A stretch of 34,280 nt of DNA from Puniceicoccales bacterium (GCA_031279675.1 JAITIB010000040.1:1-34280), one strand, 5' to 3'; shown: positions 16,296 through 24,426, counted from the stretch's first letter. The notes: generated by a model from the letters alone, not told the origin. A program made the numbers and translations.

Positions 16296-17348
16296 TTAAG
16301 CTTTGCGCCGCCGTCTCAACACCGCCAAGGCCACCGCCCCGAGGCCGCCGATCAAGGCATAGGTCGAGGGCTCCGGGATGGCGCGCGCGACGAGGTAGGT
16401 TTGCCAGATGCCGATGCCACCCGTGTCGTAGGCGATGTCAAACACCTGCCCGGTATCCGCCACTACTGGATCCGACCCCCACAGTCCGTCAACAGGAAGT
16501 CCTTCAAGAATCAAGATCTGGTCTCCCACCGCAAATTCGCCCGTGGCCTCAATCACCAACACAGCCTCCCCGGTAATGTTAACATTGCCAGAGTTGCTGA
16601 GTATGATTTTCCCATTGGTGCCCGCCGGGCTCACGGTGATTGCGAACTCCGCATCCCCAGTGATATCAAAGCGAGTAGCGACCGATATCTGGCTCTCATG
16701 GTCAATGAGAAGTTGTGCCCCGGCTCTCATCTCCAGATTATTGACACCCATGAAACCGCCTTCGGTCAGCTCAACACGCCCGTTAACAGCAACGTGAAGC
16801 GTCCCGGCATGAACAGATGTGGCGACGACGTCGCTTACAATCAACTCGCCAGAACCATTGGAAGAACCCCCGACGGTAATTGCATTGGATACATACACCT
16901 TGGAAGCAGAGCCTGATATCTCCACATAACCTATTCCGGTATAAGTGCCAATCTCAAGCGAGATGGTCTCAACCTTGCCGTCGAGAACATTAAAGTGCCC
17001 AGTGCTAAAGGTTCCGACCTCGATACCTCCGCTCGCAATGAACTCCCCGCCTTCGTAAACATTGAGCGTGCCCGGCCCGTCCCAGCCAATCCGGCCCGTG
17101 CGCGCAAGCTCAAGCACGCCACCATTCCAAATATTGACGAGCGCCTCACCACCAATGAGCGGCCCGATATAAGCATCATCGATGATTCCACCCATGAGGG
17201 GATGGAAAAAAGGAGCATAAATGTCTGTCACTCCGGCTGCTGGGGACCAGTCATCGACCGCGTTGGCGGCGGGCGGGCTCGCAAGGGTGAAAGTTGCCGC
17301 GGCGGCGGCAAGGGTGAGTGTTTTGAGGGTTATGGATGTTGTTTTCAT
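16296..17348 (-). CDS. PEP-CTERM sorting-domain protein, secreted
   Basis: This 350-residue protein has an N-terminal signal peptide (hydrophobic core LTLAAAAATFTLASPPAANA, cleaved near Ala33). The C-terminal PEP-CTERM sorting signal begins with Pro-Glu-Pro at 325-327, continues as a hydrophobic helix and ends in RRRRKA. By analogy with known systems, the tail is recognised by an exosortase (EpsH/XrtA type), which is not in this window. The middle is beta-rich with repeats such as GTLNVYEGGEFIASGG and GELIVSDV, resembling pectate-lyase-like or beta-helix surface proteins. The gene follows the palindrome-containing ORF by 45 bp on the same strand. Function unknown; a surface or matrix role is an inference. 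Confidence 0.9.
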   Translation of the reverse strand: MKTTSITLKTLTLAAAAATFTLASPPAANAVDDWSPAAGVTDIYAPFFHPLMGGIIDDAYIGPLIGGEALVNIWNGGVLELARTGRIGWDGPGTLNVYEGGEFIASGGIEVGTFSTGHFNVLDGKVETISLEIGTYTGIGYVEISGSASKVYVSNAITVGGSSNGSGELIVSDVVATSVHAGTLHVAVNGRVELTEGGFMGVNNLEMRAGAQLLIDHESQISVATRFDITGDAEFAITVSPAGTNGKIILSNSGNVNITGEAVLVIEATGEFAVGDQILILEGLPVDGLWGSDPVVADTGQVFDIAYDTGGIGIWQTYLVARAIPEPSTYALIGGLGAVALAVLRRRRKA

Positions 17349-17393
17349 TTTTTTGTCTGTTTGGTTGGTTGTTTTGGTTGAGAAAAAAGGGTT

Positions 17394-17924
17394 TTATGCC
17401 TCCGGTTCCGGCTCTGGTTCTGGCTCCGGTTGCGGTTGCGGGGACGGGGGCGGTGTTTTTTTGGGGAAACGTTGGGAAATGACCCTCTGGTAGTGCGTCA
17501 CCACGGCGTTGAGGGCGTTCACGGCGGCATCCAGCGTCCCGGGGAGCGTGCGACGGGGCCAAAAAAATTCCCGCGCTCCTTCGAACGCGTGCGATGGGGG
17601 CGGACAAGGTTTTCTGGAGCCTTCTTCCTCTTTAACAGAGGGAAACTCAGAATCGTGCTCGAAGCGGCAGGGGGGGGTCGAGTGACCTCGACGGGACATT
17701 GTCGCGCTACGCGCGATTCCGCCTACGGCAGGGCGCGGTGCCCGCGCAGTCATTGACCGGCTGCGCCGGTTTCCGCCTACGGCGGGAGGTTCCGCAAACG
17801 GAGCTGCTGCACGCGAGGTGAGTCCGGTAAACGGAACGGCGACTTCAGTCGCCGCTCCGCCAACAACAAAAGCGACGGCAAAGGCGGCGGCATAAGTGAA
17901 AGCGTTGTTGGCGTGGGTGGACAT
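17394..17924 (-). CDS. Hypothetical membrane-anchored ORF containing palindromic repeats
   Basis: This 176-codon frame starts MSTHANNAFTY and has one hydrophobic helix at about 11-27. It ends with an amphipathic segment (LDAAVNALNAVVTHYQ) and a Pro-rich tail of alternating PQ and PE dipeptides. The middle, codons of about 24-83, is encoded entirely by a cluster of short palindromes (17677-17854) yet contains no stop. It includes PAVGG twice. I do not recognise the protein. The start of nuoM lies 107 bp away on the other strand, and the PEP-CTERM gene starts 45 bp downstream. Either a real gene took up a palindromic element in frame, or it is a decayed gene. Coding status is uncertain. Confidence 0.5.
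   Translation of the reverse strand: MSTHANNAFTYAAAFAVAFVVGGAATEVAVPFTGLTSRAAAPFAEPPAVGGNRRSRSMTARAPRPAVGGIARSATMSRRGHSTPPCRFEHDSEFPSVKEEEGSRKPCPPPSHAFEGAREFFWPRRTLPGTLDAAVNALNAVVTHYQRVISQRFPKKTPPPSPQPQPEPEPEPEPEA
17677..17854. repeat. Cluster of short palindromic repeats
   Basis: At least six small hairpins follow one another: GTCGAG-TGAC-CTCGAC (17677-17692), TCGCGC-TAC-GCGCGA (17702-17716), ACCGGC-TGC-GCCGGT (17756-17770), CCGCC-TAC-GGCGG (17773-17785), TCCG-CAAA-CGGA (17791-17802) and CGGCGACT-TC-AGTCGCCG (17837-17854). Several share TAC or TGC triloops. The stretch 17771-17789 matches 436-454 at 18 of 19 bases, and the last palindrome plus its flank matches 418-440 in inverted orientation. 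This is a dispersed repeat family, present at least twice in the window. Confidence 0.8.
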
Positions 17925-18020
17925 GGCGGTGTTGTTGACGGGGGGTGAAAACGAATGGGGAGGGGGAGATAGATGTTCGCGGCACGCTGCAATGCCAACA
18001 CTGGTGGTTGCAATTTATGT

Positions 18021-18024
18021 GGAG
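18021..18024 (+). promoter_or_regulatory. Shine-Dalgarno sequence of nuoM
   Basis: GGAG lies 6 bases before ATG 18031. It is one of few recognisable ribosome-binding sites in the window and is why I prefer this start over ATG 18061 (MSFLLPW) or starts farther upstream. Confidence 0.6.
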
Positions 18025-18030
18025 TTGGAA

Positions 18031-19554
18031 ATGCTGCGCGGCTTCTTTTTTGGTTTCACGATGAGTTTTCTTCTTCCTTGGACAATTTACCTGAGCTTTG
18101 CCGGCGCGGTGGTGACGTGGTTCGCGGGGGCGCAGTCCGCCGCACGGGCGCGGTGGTGCGCGCTGGGGACGATGGTGGCGACGCTGGGGATTTCGCTCGT
18201 GGCGGCGTGGGGGTTTGTGCCGGTGGCGTCGCCGCAGTCCATGGTCAATATCGGGTGGCTGGGAGACTGGGCGCGGTTTCACCTTGCCGTGGATGGGATA
18301 AGTCTGGCGCTGGTGTTGCTCACGGGAGTGGCGGGTGTGGCGGGTGTGTTGTTTTCGTGGGATGTGGAGCGGCGGGCGGGCGATTTCTTCGCGCTTTTCC
18401 TGCTGCTTCTCTGCGGGGTTTACGGGGTGTTTTTGAGCGCGGATGTGTTTTTGCTGTTTGTGTTTTATGAGATCGCGATTGTGCCCAAGTATTTTCTGGT
18501 GGCGGCGTGGGGCTCGACGAACCGGGAGTATGGGGCGATGAAGCTGGTGTTGTATTCGTTCGCGGGGAGCGCGCTGGTGCTGGCGGGGTTGGTGTGGATG
18601 AGCGCGGTGGGGACGCGGACCTTGCCTGTGTTTGATCTGGCGGGGTTTGTGGAGTGCGGGAGGATGCTTCCGGTGGCGTTGCAGGTGCCGCTGTTTGCGT
18701 TGATGTTCACGGGGTTTGCGGTGCTGGCGGGGATGTTCCCCTTTCATACGTGGGCGCCGACGGGGCATGTGGCGGCGCCGACGGGGGCGTCGATGTTGCT
18801 TGCGGGGGTGGTGATGAAGCTGGGTGCGTATGGGTGCCTGCGTGTGGCGTTGCCCGCGTTTCCGTTGGGTTTTGGGGTGTTCCAGCCGGTGATCGCATGG
18901 CTGGCGGTCGCGGGGATCGTGTATGCGGGGCTGGTGGCGCTGGTGCAGCGGGATTTCAAGTTCGTCATCGGGTATTCGAGTGTGAGCCACATGGGGTTTG
19001 TGCTGCTTGGGCTGGCGGCGGCCTCGCCGCTGGCGTTGGGCGGGGCGGTGCTGCAGATGTTTTCGCATGGTGTGGTGGCGGGGCTGTTGTTTGGCGTGGT
19101 GGGGCGGATGGTGTATGGGCGGACGCATTCGCGGGATTTGCAATGGTTGCGGACGCTGCCGTTGGCGCGGTTGATGCCGTTCGCGGCGGTGGTGTTTGCG
19201 CTGGCGGCGATGGCCTCGATGGGGATGCCGGGGTTTAGCGGTTTTCCGGCGGAGCTGGCGATCTTGTCGGGAGTGTGGCGGCAGGAGCCGGTGTGGGCGC
19301 TGGCGGCGGTGGTTGGGATTCCGGTTGGGGCGGCGTTTATGCTGCGGGCGCTGCAGCTGGCGTTTCTTGGCGGGGATGGCGGGGGGGGCGGAGTGCGCTT
19401 TGCGCCGGTGTCGCTTCCGGAAAAGGTGGGGGCGGGGTTGTTGCTCGGGGTGAGCGTGGGGGTGGGGTTGAGGCCGGATGTGCTGACGGGCTGGATCGCG
19501 CCGGCGCTGGAATCGCCGTGGTTTGATCTTGTGAGAAACGGGGGTGCGCAATGA
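18031..19554 (+). CDS. nuoM: NuoM, NADH-quinone oxidoreductase subunit M
   Basis: This 507-residue antiporter-like subunit of complex I has about 14 membrane helices. Conserved features are Glu147 in VFYEIAIVPKYF (E. coli Glu144), Lys263 in VVMKLGAYG (E. coli Lys265), GYSSVSHMGF and Glu in the TM12 segment GFSGFPAELAIL (E. coli Glu407). The lysine of TM7 (E. coli Lys234) is replaced: FAVLAGMFPFHTW has Leu232 where the usual sequence is FAVK, with identical 31-residue spacing to the second lysine. The following LPDAH motif reads APTGH. ATG 18031 has a Shine-Dalgarno; ATG 18061 is an alternative. The stop overlaps the nuoN start by 4 bp (ATGA). Confidence 0.93.
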   Translation: MLRGFFFGFTMSFLLPWTIYLSFAGAVVTWFAGAQSAARARWCALGTMVATLGISLVAAWGFVPVASPQSMVNIGWLGDWARFHLAVDGISLALVLLTGVAGVAGVLFSWDVERRAGDFFALFLLLLCGVYGVFLSADVFLLFVFYEIAIVPKYFLVAAWGSTNREYGAMKLVLYSFAGSALVLAGLVWMSAVGTRTLPVFDLAGFVECGRMLPVALQVPLFALMFTGFAVLAGMFPFHTWAPTGHVAAPTGASMLLAGVVMKLGAYGCLRVALPAFPLGFGVFQPVIAWLAVAGIVYAGLVALVQRDFKFVIGYSSVSHMGFVLLGLAAASPLALGGAVLQMFSHGVVAGLLFGVVGRMVYGRTHSRDLQWLRTLPLARLMPFAAVVFALAAMASMGMPGFSGFPAELAILSGVWRQEPVWALAAVVGIPVGAAFMLRALQLAFLGGDGGGGGVRFAPVSLPEKVGAGLLLGVSVGVGLRPDVLTGWIAPALESPWFDLVRNGGAQ

Positions 19555-20981
19555 GTTTCCTGTTTGCGCCGCCATTGGTGCCCGAATTCGCAAGGGCGTT
19601 TGTGCCCGAGATGGCGTTGGTGGCGGGGGCGTTGATGGTGCTTGGCGCGGACTTGTCGGTGGGCCGGGGCAAGGCGTTGCGGTGGCGTGTGGGATGCGCG
19701 GCGGCGCTGGGGGTTGTCTCCGTGGCAGGCGCGCTGGCGGGGTTGCTGCTGGTTGGGAATGAAGGCGGGGCGGCGGCGGTGTTCAAGGTGTCGCGTGTCG
19801 CGGTGGCGGGATTGGGCGGGCTGGCGGTGCTGGTGTTGGGCGGGACTTCGCGGGTGCGCAATCCTGCCGAGCAGGTGGCGTTGATGTTGTTCGCGCTGGC
19901 GGGGCTTTTGTTGATGATCGTGGCAAAAAGCTTGCTGACGATATTTCTGGCGCTGGAGCTGGCGGGGTTGTCGCTCTATGTGCTGGCTGGATTTGACAAG
20001 GCGCGGCGCGAGTCGGCGGAGGCGGGATTGAAGTATTTTCTTTTTGGCGGGATGGCGGCGGCGTTCCTGTTGTTTGGTTTTAGTTTGCTTTACGGGTTGA
20101 CGGGGGCGGTGGACTTGGAGGCGGTGCGGAGGGGGATCGCGGAGGGACCGGGGGGGGGAAACCGGGAGTTGCTGGCGGTGGCGGGAATGATGGTGTTCGT
20201 TGGCCTGGCCTACAAGACGGCGCTGGCGCCGTTTCATCACTGGGCGCCGGATGTCTATGCCGGGGCTCCGGCGGCGTCGGGAGTGTTGATCGCGTCGGCG
20301 TCGAAGGTGGCGGGCTTTGTGCTGATGCTGCGGCTCTGGGAGGCGTTCGGTGTGCCGGGGGCGACAGTGCTATGGGTGCTTGCCGGGTGCTCGATAGTGG
20401 CGGGCAATGCGGTGGCGCTGGCGCAGGGGAATGTGCGGCGTTTGCTGGCGTATTCGGCGATTGCCCACGCGGGGGTGATGGTGATGTCCGTGGCGGCGGG
20501 GCATGTGCCCGTGCTGGAGTTTTACGCGGTGACTTACGGGCTGGCGACGGCGGGAGCGTTCGCGGTGGTGGCGGTGGTGGAGGCCTCGGGACGGTGCCGG
20601 GAGATCTCGGATTTGAACGGGCTTTGGAAACGGTCGCGATTGCTGACGGCGTGCCTGATGGTCTGTGTGCTTTCATTGGCGGGTGTGCCCCCGCTGGCGG
20701 GGTTCCTTGGGAAGTTCCGGGTTTTCGCGCAAGTTCTGGCGCGATACGGGAGCGGAGGCGCGGCGTTCTGGATGGTGCTTCTGGCGGTGGCCTCGAGCGC
20801 GGTGGCGTTGTATTATTACCTGCGTATCCTGAAAGCGGCGTTTGTGTGCGACCCGGCGCCGGGGGCGGAGGCAAAGATCAAGACGCCGGTGGCGGCGGCG
20901 GTGGCGCTGGTGGCGGCGTCGGTGGCATTGGTTGCGCTGGGCGTGGCGCCGTGGTTGCTGGAGCAGCTCGCGTCCCTGTGA
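19551..20981 (+). CDS. nuoN: NuoN, NADH-quinone oxidoreductase subunit N
   Basis: This 476-residue antiporter-like subunit N of complex I has about 14 membrane helices. All expected charged residues are present: Glu136 in LALELAGLSLY (E. coli Glu133), Lys222 in AYKTALAPFHHW (Lys217), Lys252 in ASASKVAGF (Lys247) and Lys388 in PLAGFLGKFRVF (Lys395). PDVYAGAP is also canonical. The start overlaps the nuoM stop by 4 bp, so translation is probably coupled. No other nuo gene follows; the next gene converges 34 bp away. Confidence 0.95.
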   Translation: MSFLFAPPLVPEFARAFVPEMALVAGALMVLGADLSVGRGKALRWRVGCAAALGVVSVAGALAGLLLVGNEGGAAAVFKVSRVAVAGLGGLAVLVLGGTSRVRNPAEQVALMLFALAGLLLMIVAKSLLTIFLALELAGLSLYVLAGFDKARRESAEAGLKYFLFGGMAAAFLLFGFSLLYGLTGAVDLEAVRRGIAEGPGGGNRELLAVAGMMVFVGLAYKTALAPFHHWAPDVYAGAPAASGVLIASASKVAGFVLMLRLWEAFGVPGATVLWVLAGCSIVAGNAVALAQGNVRRLLAYSAIAHAGVMVMSVAAGHVPVLEFYAVTYGLATAGAFAVVAVVEASGRCREISDLNGLWKRSRLLTACLMVCVLSLAGVPPLAGFLGKFRVFAQVLARYGSGGAAFWMVLLAVASSAVALYYYLRILKAAFVCDPAPGAEAKIKTPVAAAVALVAASVALVALGVAPWLLEQLASL

Positions 20982-21015
20982 ACCGACGTCCTGTCGCGGG
21001 CTGCGGCGGTGGCGG

Positions 21016-22311
21016 TCAAATCCACTTTTTCCGGCGGAAATAAACGAGCATCCCGATGGCAAACGCGAGCATGACCGCGATGCAGACGAAGTAACCGTAT
21101 TGGGTTTTGATCTCGGGCATGTTTTCAAAATTCATCCCGTAGATCCCCACGACGAATGTCAGCGGGATGAAGATGGAGCTCATGACGGTGAGGACGCGGA
21201 TGATGTCGTTCGTTTTGCGCTCCTGCAACATGTGGTGGTAGTCCTGCAAGTCCTGAAGGATGACGCGGGCGTGCTCGACGCGGTCTCCGGCACGCAGGAC
21301 GTGGTCGTTGAGGTCGCGCAAATACACATCGTCGAGCCCGGAGAGAAGTTCGTGGTCGAGGAGGCCCAGCGTGCGCATCGCCTCGCGCATGGGGTATGCG
21401 ACACGGCCCAGCCGGACGACGATCCGCTTGAGGTGGTAAACCTCATCAATGTTCAAGTTCTCATGCTGGGTGAGGAACTTGTCCTCAATCTCGCCAATGG
21501 CGTCCTCGATCTCCTCGGTCAGGAAGAGCATCCGGTCAACGAGCGTGTCGATCAGCGAATAAAAGAGGTAGCCGGTGCCGAGCTTGCGTATGCGGCCCGT
21601 GTTTTCCTTCAGGCGCCGCTCGATGGCCTCGAAGACGAGCTCGTTGCTCTCGTGAAAGGAGATGACGAAGGTGGGCGCGGCGATGATGGAAATCTGCTGC
21701 CCGCGCGGTTCCACCTCGGGCGGGGAATCAGACTCGGAGCCGGCAATGAGAGAACAGGAGCCGGAGTCCTCCTCCCCGCCGGAGGTCTGGACATCCTCGA
21801 ATTTGAGGCGAACGCCACGCGTGATGGCGAGCAGCATGTCGCCGTATTCATCCACCTTGGTGCGCGACCAGACGGCAAGCACGTCCTCTTGCGCGAGCAT
21901 GGGAATATTGAATATGGCGCCCATCATGTGGACGATCTCCGGATCGGTGAGCCCCATCATCTGGATCCACGTCACGCCGGGCCGGTCCGCATAGGCGGGG
22001 ACACGGTCAATGTCGGAAAATTCCTCCACCGTGCACGTGGTCTCGTTATAACAGATGACGCGGAAGCGCGTCGGCCCCTCGCTTTCAAAGGGACTGGAGG
22101 CGGGAAGCTCGCCGGGGGCGCGCCCGATTTCGCTGGGGTCGTGCTCGGAGGCGTCGGCGGAGAACGGGAGCGGTTGTGCGATGTTTGCGGAAGGCAACGG
22201 CGCGCGGTCGTCATCAAAACCGTGTTTTTCCTTGGCGGCATTGATGCGTTCATTGGCGAATTGCAGCGAGCGTTGAAGCGCGCGGCGGCGGCGGTCAGAA
22301 CGGCGACTCAT
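21016..22311 (-). CDS. corA: CorA-family magnesium/cobalt transporter
   Basis: This 431-residue member of the CorA family of pentameric Mg2+ channels has two C-terminal helices. The signature YGMNFENMPE sits at the selectivity loop between TM1 (VMSSIFIPLTFVVGI) and TM2 (VCIAVMLAFAIGMLVYF), and the chain ends FRRKKWI in the cytoplasm. The protein is longer than typical (about 320-370). It has an N-terminal extension of about 70 residues rich in Arg and Ser, and a low-complexity acidic insert in the soluble domain (GGEEDSGSCSLIAGSESD). I chose ATG 22311 (MSRRSDRR). It lies 94 bp downstream of a secreted hypothetical protein gene on the same strand. Confidence 0.92.
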   Translation of the reverse strand: MSRRSDRRRRALQRSLQFANERINAAKEKHGFDDDRAPLPSANIAQPLPFSADASEHDPSEIGRAPGELPASSPFESEGPTRFRVICYNETTCTVEEFSDIDRVPAYADRPGVTWIQMMGLTDPEIVHMMGAIFNIPMLAQEDVLAVWSRTKVDEYGDMLLAITRGVRLKFEDVQTSGGEEDSGSCSLIAGSESDSPPEVEPRGQQISIIAAPTFVISFHESNELVFEAIERRLKENTGRIRKLGTGYLFYSLIDTLVDRMLFLTEEIEDAIGEIEDKFLTQHENLNIDEVYHLKRIVVRLGRVAYPMREAMRTLGLLDHELLSGLDDVYLRDLNDHVLRAGDRVEHARVILQDLQDYHHMLQERKTNDIIRVLTVMSSIFIPLTFVVGIYGMNFENMPEIKTQYGYFVCIAVMLAFAIGMLVYFRRKKWI

Positions 22312-22405
22312 GGGGACGGAGGTTGCCCGAACCCGTCCGGAAATCAAAGGCGAAAAATCTGTCCGGTTTGCCCGGGGCGGCGGCAGGGGGCGGCGCGCTG
22401 TTTTT

Positions 22406-23224
22406 TCATTTCCAGACGAGATGCCAGGTCGTCCCGGTCGTCTCGTCCGCGACACGAAATTCGACCCCGTTGCGTATTTCGCGACGAAGCGTTTCCATTG
22501 TGTAAAGGGTGGCCTTCGGCTCCTCGGCCTTGCGCGTCGCGTTAATGGCGCGAAGCAGGCGATCAAGCATCGCCTGTGTTTCGACGCGTCCCGAACGGCC
22601 CGTTTGCGAGACGATGAAATCTTTCTCCGGATACTTGTTCCCCGCCGCGGCAGCAGCCTGTTGTTTTGCGCGGAGCGCCGAGGGTTTCCCAATCCGGGCA
22701 AGCTTGGCCACGTCGCCACCTTTCACCAAGACGGGCTCGCCGCCGACAATGCGCAAAGTGGCGTCCACACGGCGAATCTGGAGCTTGCTGCCAAAGGCGG
22801 TGCCGCGCGCCGCCTTGACGGGCTCAATCGCCCGCACGGTTTTTTCCAATTCCGCCGGCGGGACCAGGAGCAGGATTTCCCCCCCTGCGGCACCATTCGC
22901 ATCCACCGTGAAAATCGTGATGGCCGCATAGGGCGCGGTGGCGTCAAACTGCCCGCTCACATCGAGCGCGCCGACGAACGTGGCGACGGGTTTCCCGTCC
23001 AGGTTTTTGGCATTGGCGCGCAATGCCGTGGCAACACCAGGCTTTGCAGGAGGCGACGTCACCGCCGTCGATTTGGCCTTCGCATCCGGTTTTGCGGAAA
23101 CGGAAAACGCAGCCGGCACCCCCGCGAAGAGAAAAAATGCCAGCGCGACGGCGACTGGCAAACGCGGGACGGAAACATTGGGGGAAAGGTGGCGTTGGCT
23201 CATTGTTTGGGAAACGGCTTTCAT
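22406..23224 (-). CDS. Secreted hypothetical protein
   Basis: This protein of about 272 residues has an N-terminal signal or anchor segment (LPVAVALAFFLFAGVPAAF), then an Ala/Lys/Pro-rich linker. A globular part follows, with YAAITIFTVDANGAAGGEIL and AIEPVKAARGTAFGSKLQI. The C-terminal third is helical and ends TGTTWHLVWK. I do not recognise a family. ATG 23224 follows an in-frame GTG; ATG 23203 (MSQRHLSP) is an alternative that keeps the signal. The gene starts 25 bp after the tRNA-Thr 3' end, and corA lies downstream on the same strand. Confidence 0.8.
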   Translation of the reverse strand: MKAVSQTMSQRHLSPNVSVPRLPVAVALAFFLFAGVPAAFSVSAKPDAKAKSTAVTSPPAKPGVATALRANAKNLDGKPVATFVGALDVSGQFDATAPYAAITIFTVDANGAAGGEILLLVPPAELEKTVRAIEPVKAARGTAFGSKLQIRRVDATLRIVGGEPVLVKGGDVAKLARIGKPSALRAKQQAAAAAGNKYPEKDFIVSQTGRSGRVETQAMLDRLLRAINATRKAEEPKATLYTMETLRREIRNGVEFRVADETTGTTWHLVWK

Positions 23225-23249
23225 CACGTGCTCGGGTTCAAAAAAACAG

Positions 23250-23325
23250 TGGAGCCACTTGTCAGATTCGAACTGACGACCCTTTCATTACGAATGAAAT
23301 GCTCTACCAGCTGAGCTAAAGTGGC
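23250..23325 (-). tRNA. tRNA-Thr, anticodon CGT
   Basis: The minus strand reads as a full 76-base cloverleaf. The acceptor stem pairs GCCACTT with AAGTGGC, the D arm contains AGCTCAGCTGGTAGAGC, and the anticodon stem TTCAT/ATGAA encloses a loop with CGT (complement of 23290-23292). The T arm has GTTCGAATC. CCA is encoded at 23250-23252. A run of seven T follows three bases after the 3' end on the transcribed strand, which may end transcription. It reads the threonine codon ACG. Confidence 0.96.
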
Positions 23326-23467
23326 GTTCCTCCGGGCACGCTGCAGGACTCGCCGGCGATTGCAAGTTTTTTGCGTCACTGCGAAAAAGATTGGCACCGC
23401 GCACGGTGGCGACAAAACAAGCCTCCCGCTGACAGCCAGCGTTTTTCCCATTTTTCAAAAGGAAGGA

Positions 23468-24361
23468 ATGCTCCCGACACTCAATGCCAGTTTTCTCGCC
23501 ACCACCGCCCATGCCTCCCCCGCGCCCATCGAGGGCAGCCAGGGAGTGCTCCTCGCATGTGCGGGCGCGCTGCTGCTGGCCATGTTCGCCGGGGCGCGGC
23601 ACGGATACTGGCGCGGCCCCGTGCGCCAAATCGCGCCCACCGTGGCGCTCGCGCTCGCAATCCTCGGCGCATGGATTGGCGGCGCGGCATTCGGACACTC
23701 CGTGTTGCACGGCACACTCGTCCCATGGCTGTTGCGCGGAATATGCGGCATGTTTCTCCTCGGCAGCATTCTCTGGCTCGCAGCCTTCGCCTTCCTCTGG
23801 CGGCTCGGGCGCAACCGTTTCCCCAACCCCACCGGGGAGACAGAGAACCCGGTGCTCGGAGCCATCGTCGGCTGCTGGACGGCAATCCTCTGGAGCACAG
23901 TGGTTTTTTTCCTTCTCGCCGCCACCGGAGCCATCGCGCAATTCTGGATCGACAACACGCGTCCCGCCGCCGGCAGCACCACGGCCCGCATCCTCACGCA
24001 ACTCGTCGTCGTCAAAAACTCCCTCGCCCGCGTCAACGGCGCCGCCTGGCTCAAAACCTGGAACCCGCTCCCCGCGCACCTCCAGCGCACGATAGAAAAA
24101 GGGCTCCGCGTCCTCAACACCCCGGGCGCCCTGCAACGCCTGCAACGCCTGCAACCCATCCGCGCCATCGCCACCGACCCCGCATTCTACCCCCTCACCC
24201 AAAACCCCGAAATCCGCCAGTGCATAGCCGCGCACGACATCCACAAGCTCCTCGCCCACCCCGCCGTGCTCCAACTCCTCGCCGACGACAACTTCCAACG
24301 CAAACTCGCCCAGACCAACCTCGGGCAACTCTTCGACCAAGCCCTCGAGCCCGCTCTCTAA
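23468..24361 (+). CDS. Multi-helix membrane protein, possibly CvpA-like
   Basis: This 297-residue protein has about four or five hydrophobic helices in its first 165 residues (GVLLACAGALLLAMFAGARHGYW, TVALALAILGAWIGG, LLRGICGMFLLGSILWLAAF, TAILWSTVVFFLLAATGAIA). A mostly helical soluble C-terminal half follows, ending DQALEPAL. The motif GARHGYWRGPVRQI at the first helix resembles the start of CvpA-family proteins (colicin V production/Mg2+ homeostasis-related), but the match is weak. ATG 23468 is preceded by GGAAGGA. The tandem paralogue pair follows 65 bp downstream on the same strand, so an operon is possible. Function unknown. Confidence 0.75.
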   Translation: MLPTLNASFLATTAHASPAPIEGSQGVLLACAGALLLAMFAGARHGYWRGPVRQIAPTVALALAILGAWIGGAAFGHSVLHGTLVPWLLRGICGMFLLGSILWLAAFAFLWRLGRNRFPNPTGETENPVLGAIVGCWTAILWSTVVFFLLAATGAIAQFWIDNTRPAAGSTTARILTQLVVVKNSLARVNGAAWLKTWNPLPAHLQRTIEKGLRVLNTPGALQRLQRLQPIRAIATDPAFYPLTQNPEIRQCIAAHDIHKLLAHPAVLQLLADDNFQRKLAQTNLGQLFDQALEPAL

Positions 24362-24426
24362 AAATCCCCTTGGCAAACGCCCAAAAGCCGCCAAGCTGCC
24401 CCGCTTTTCAACCACCAACAACCAAC

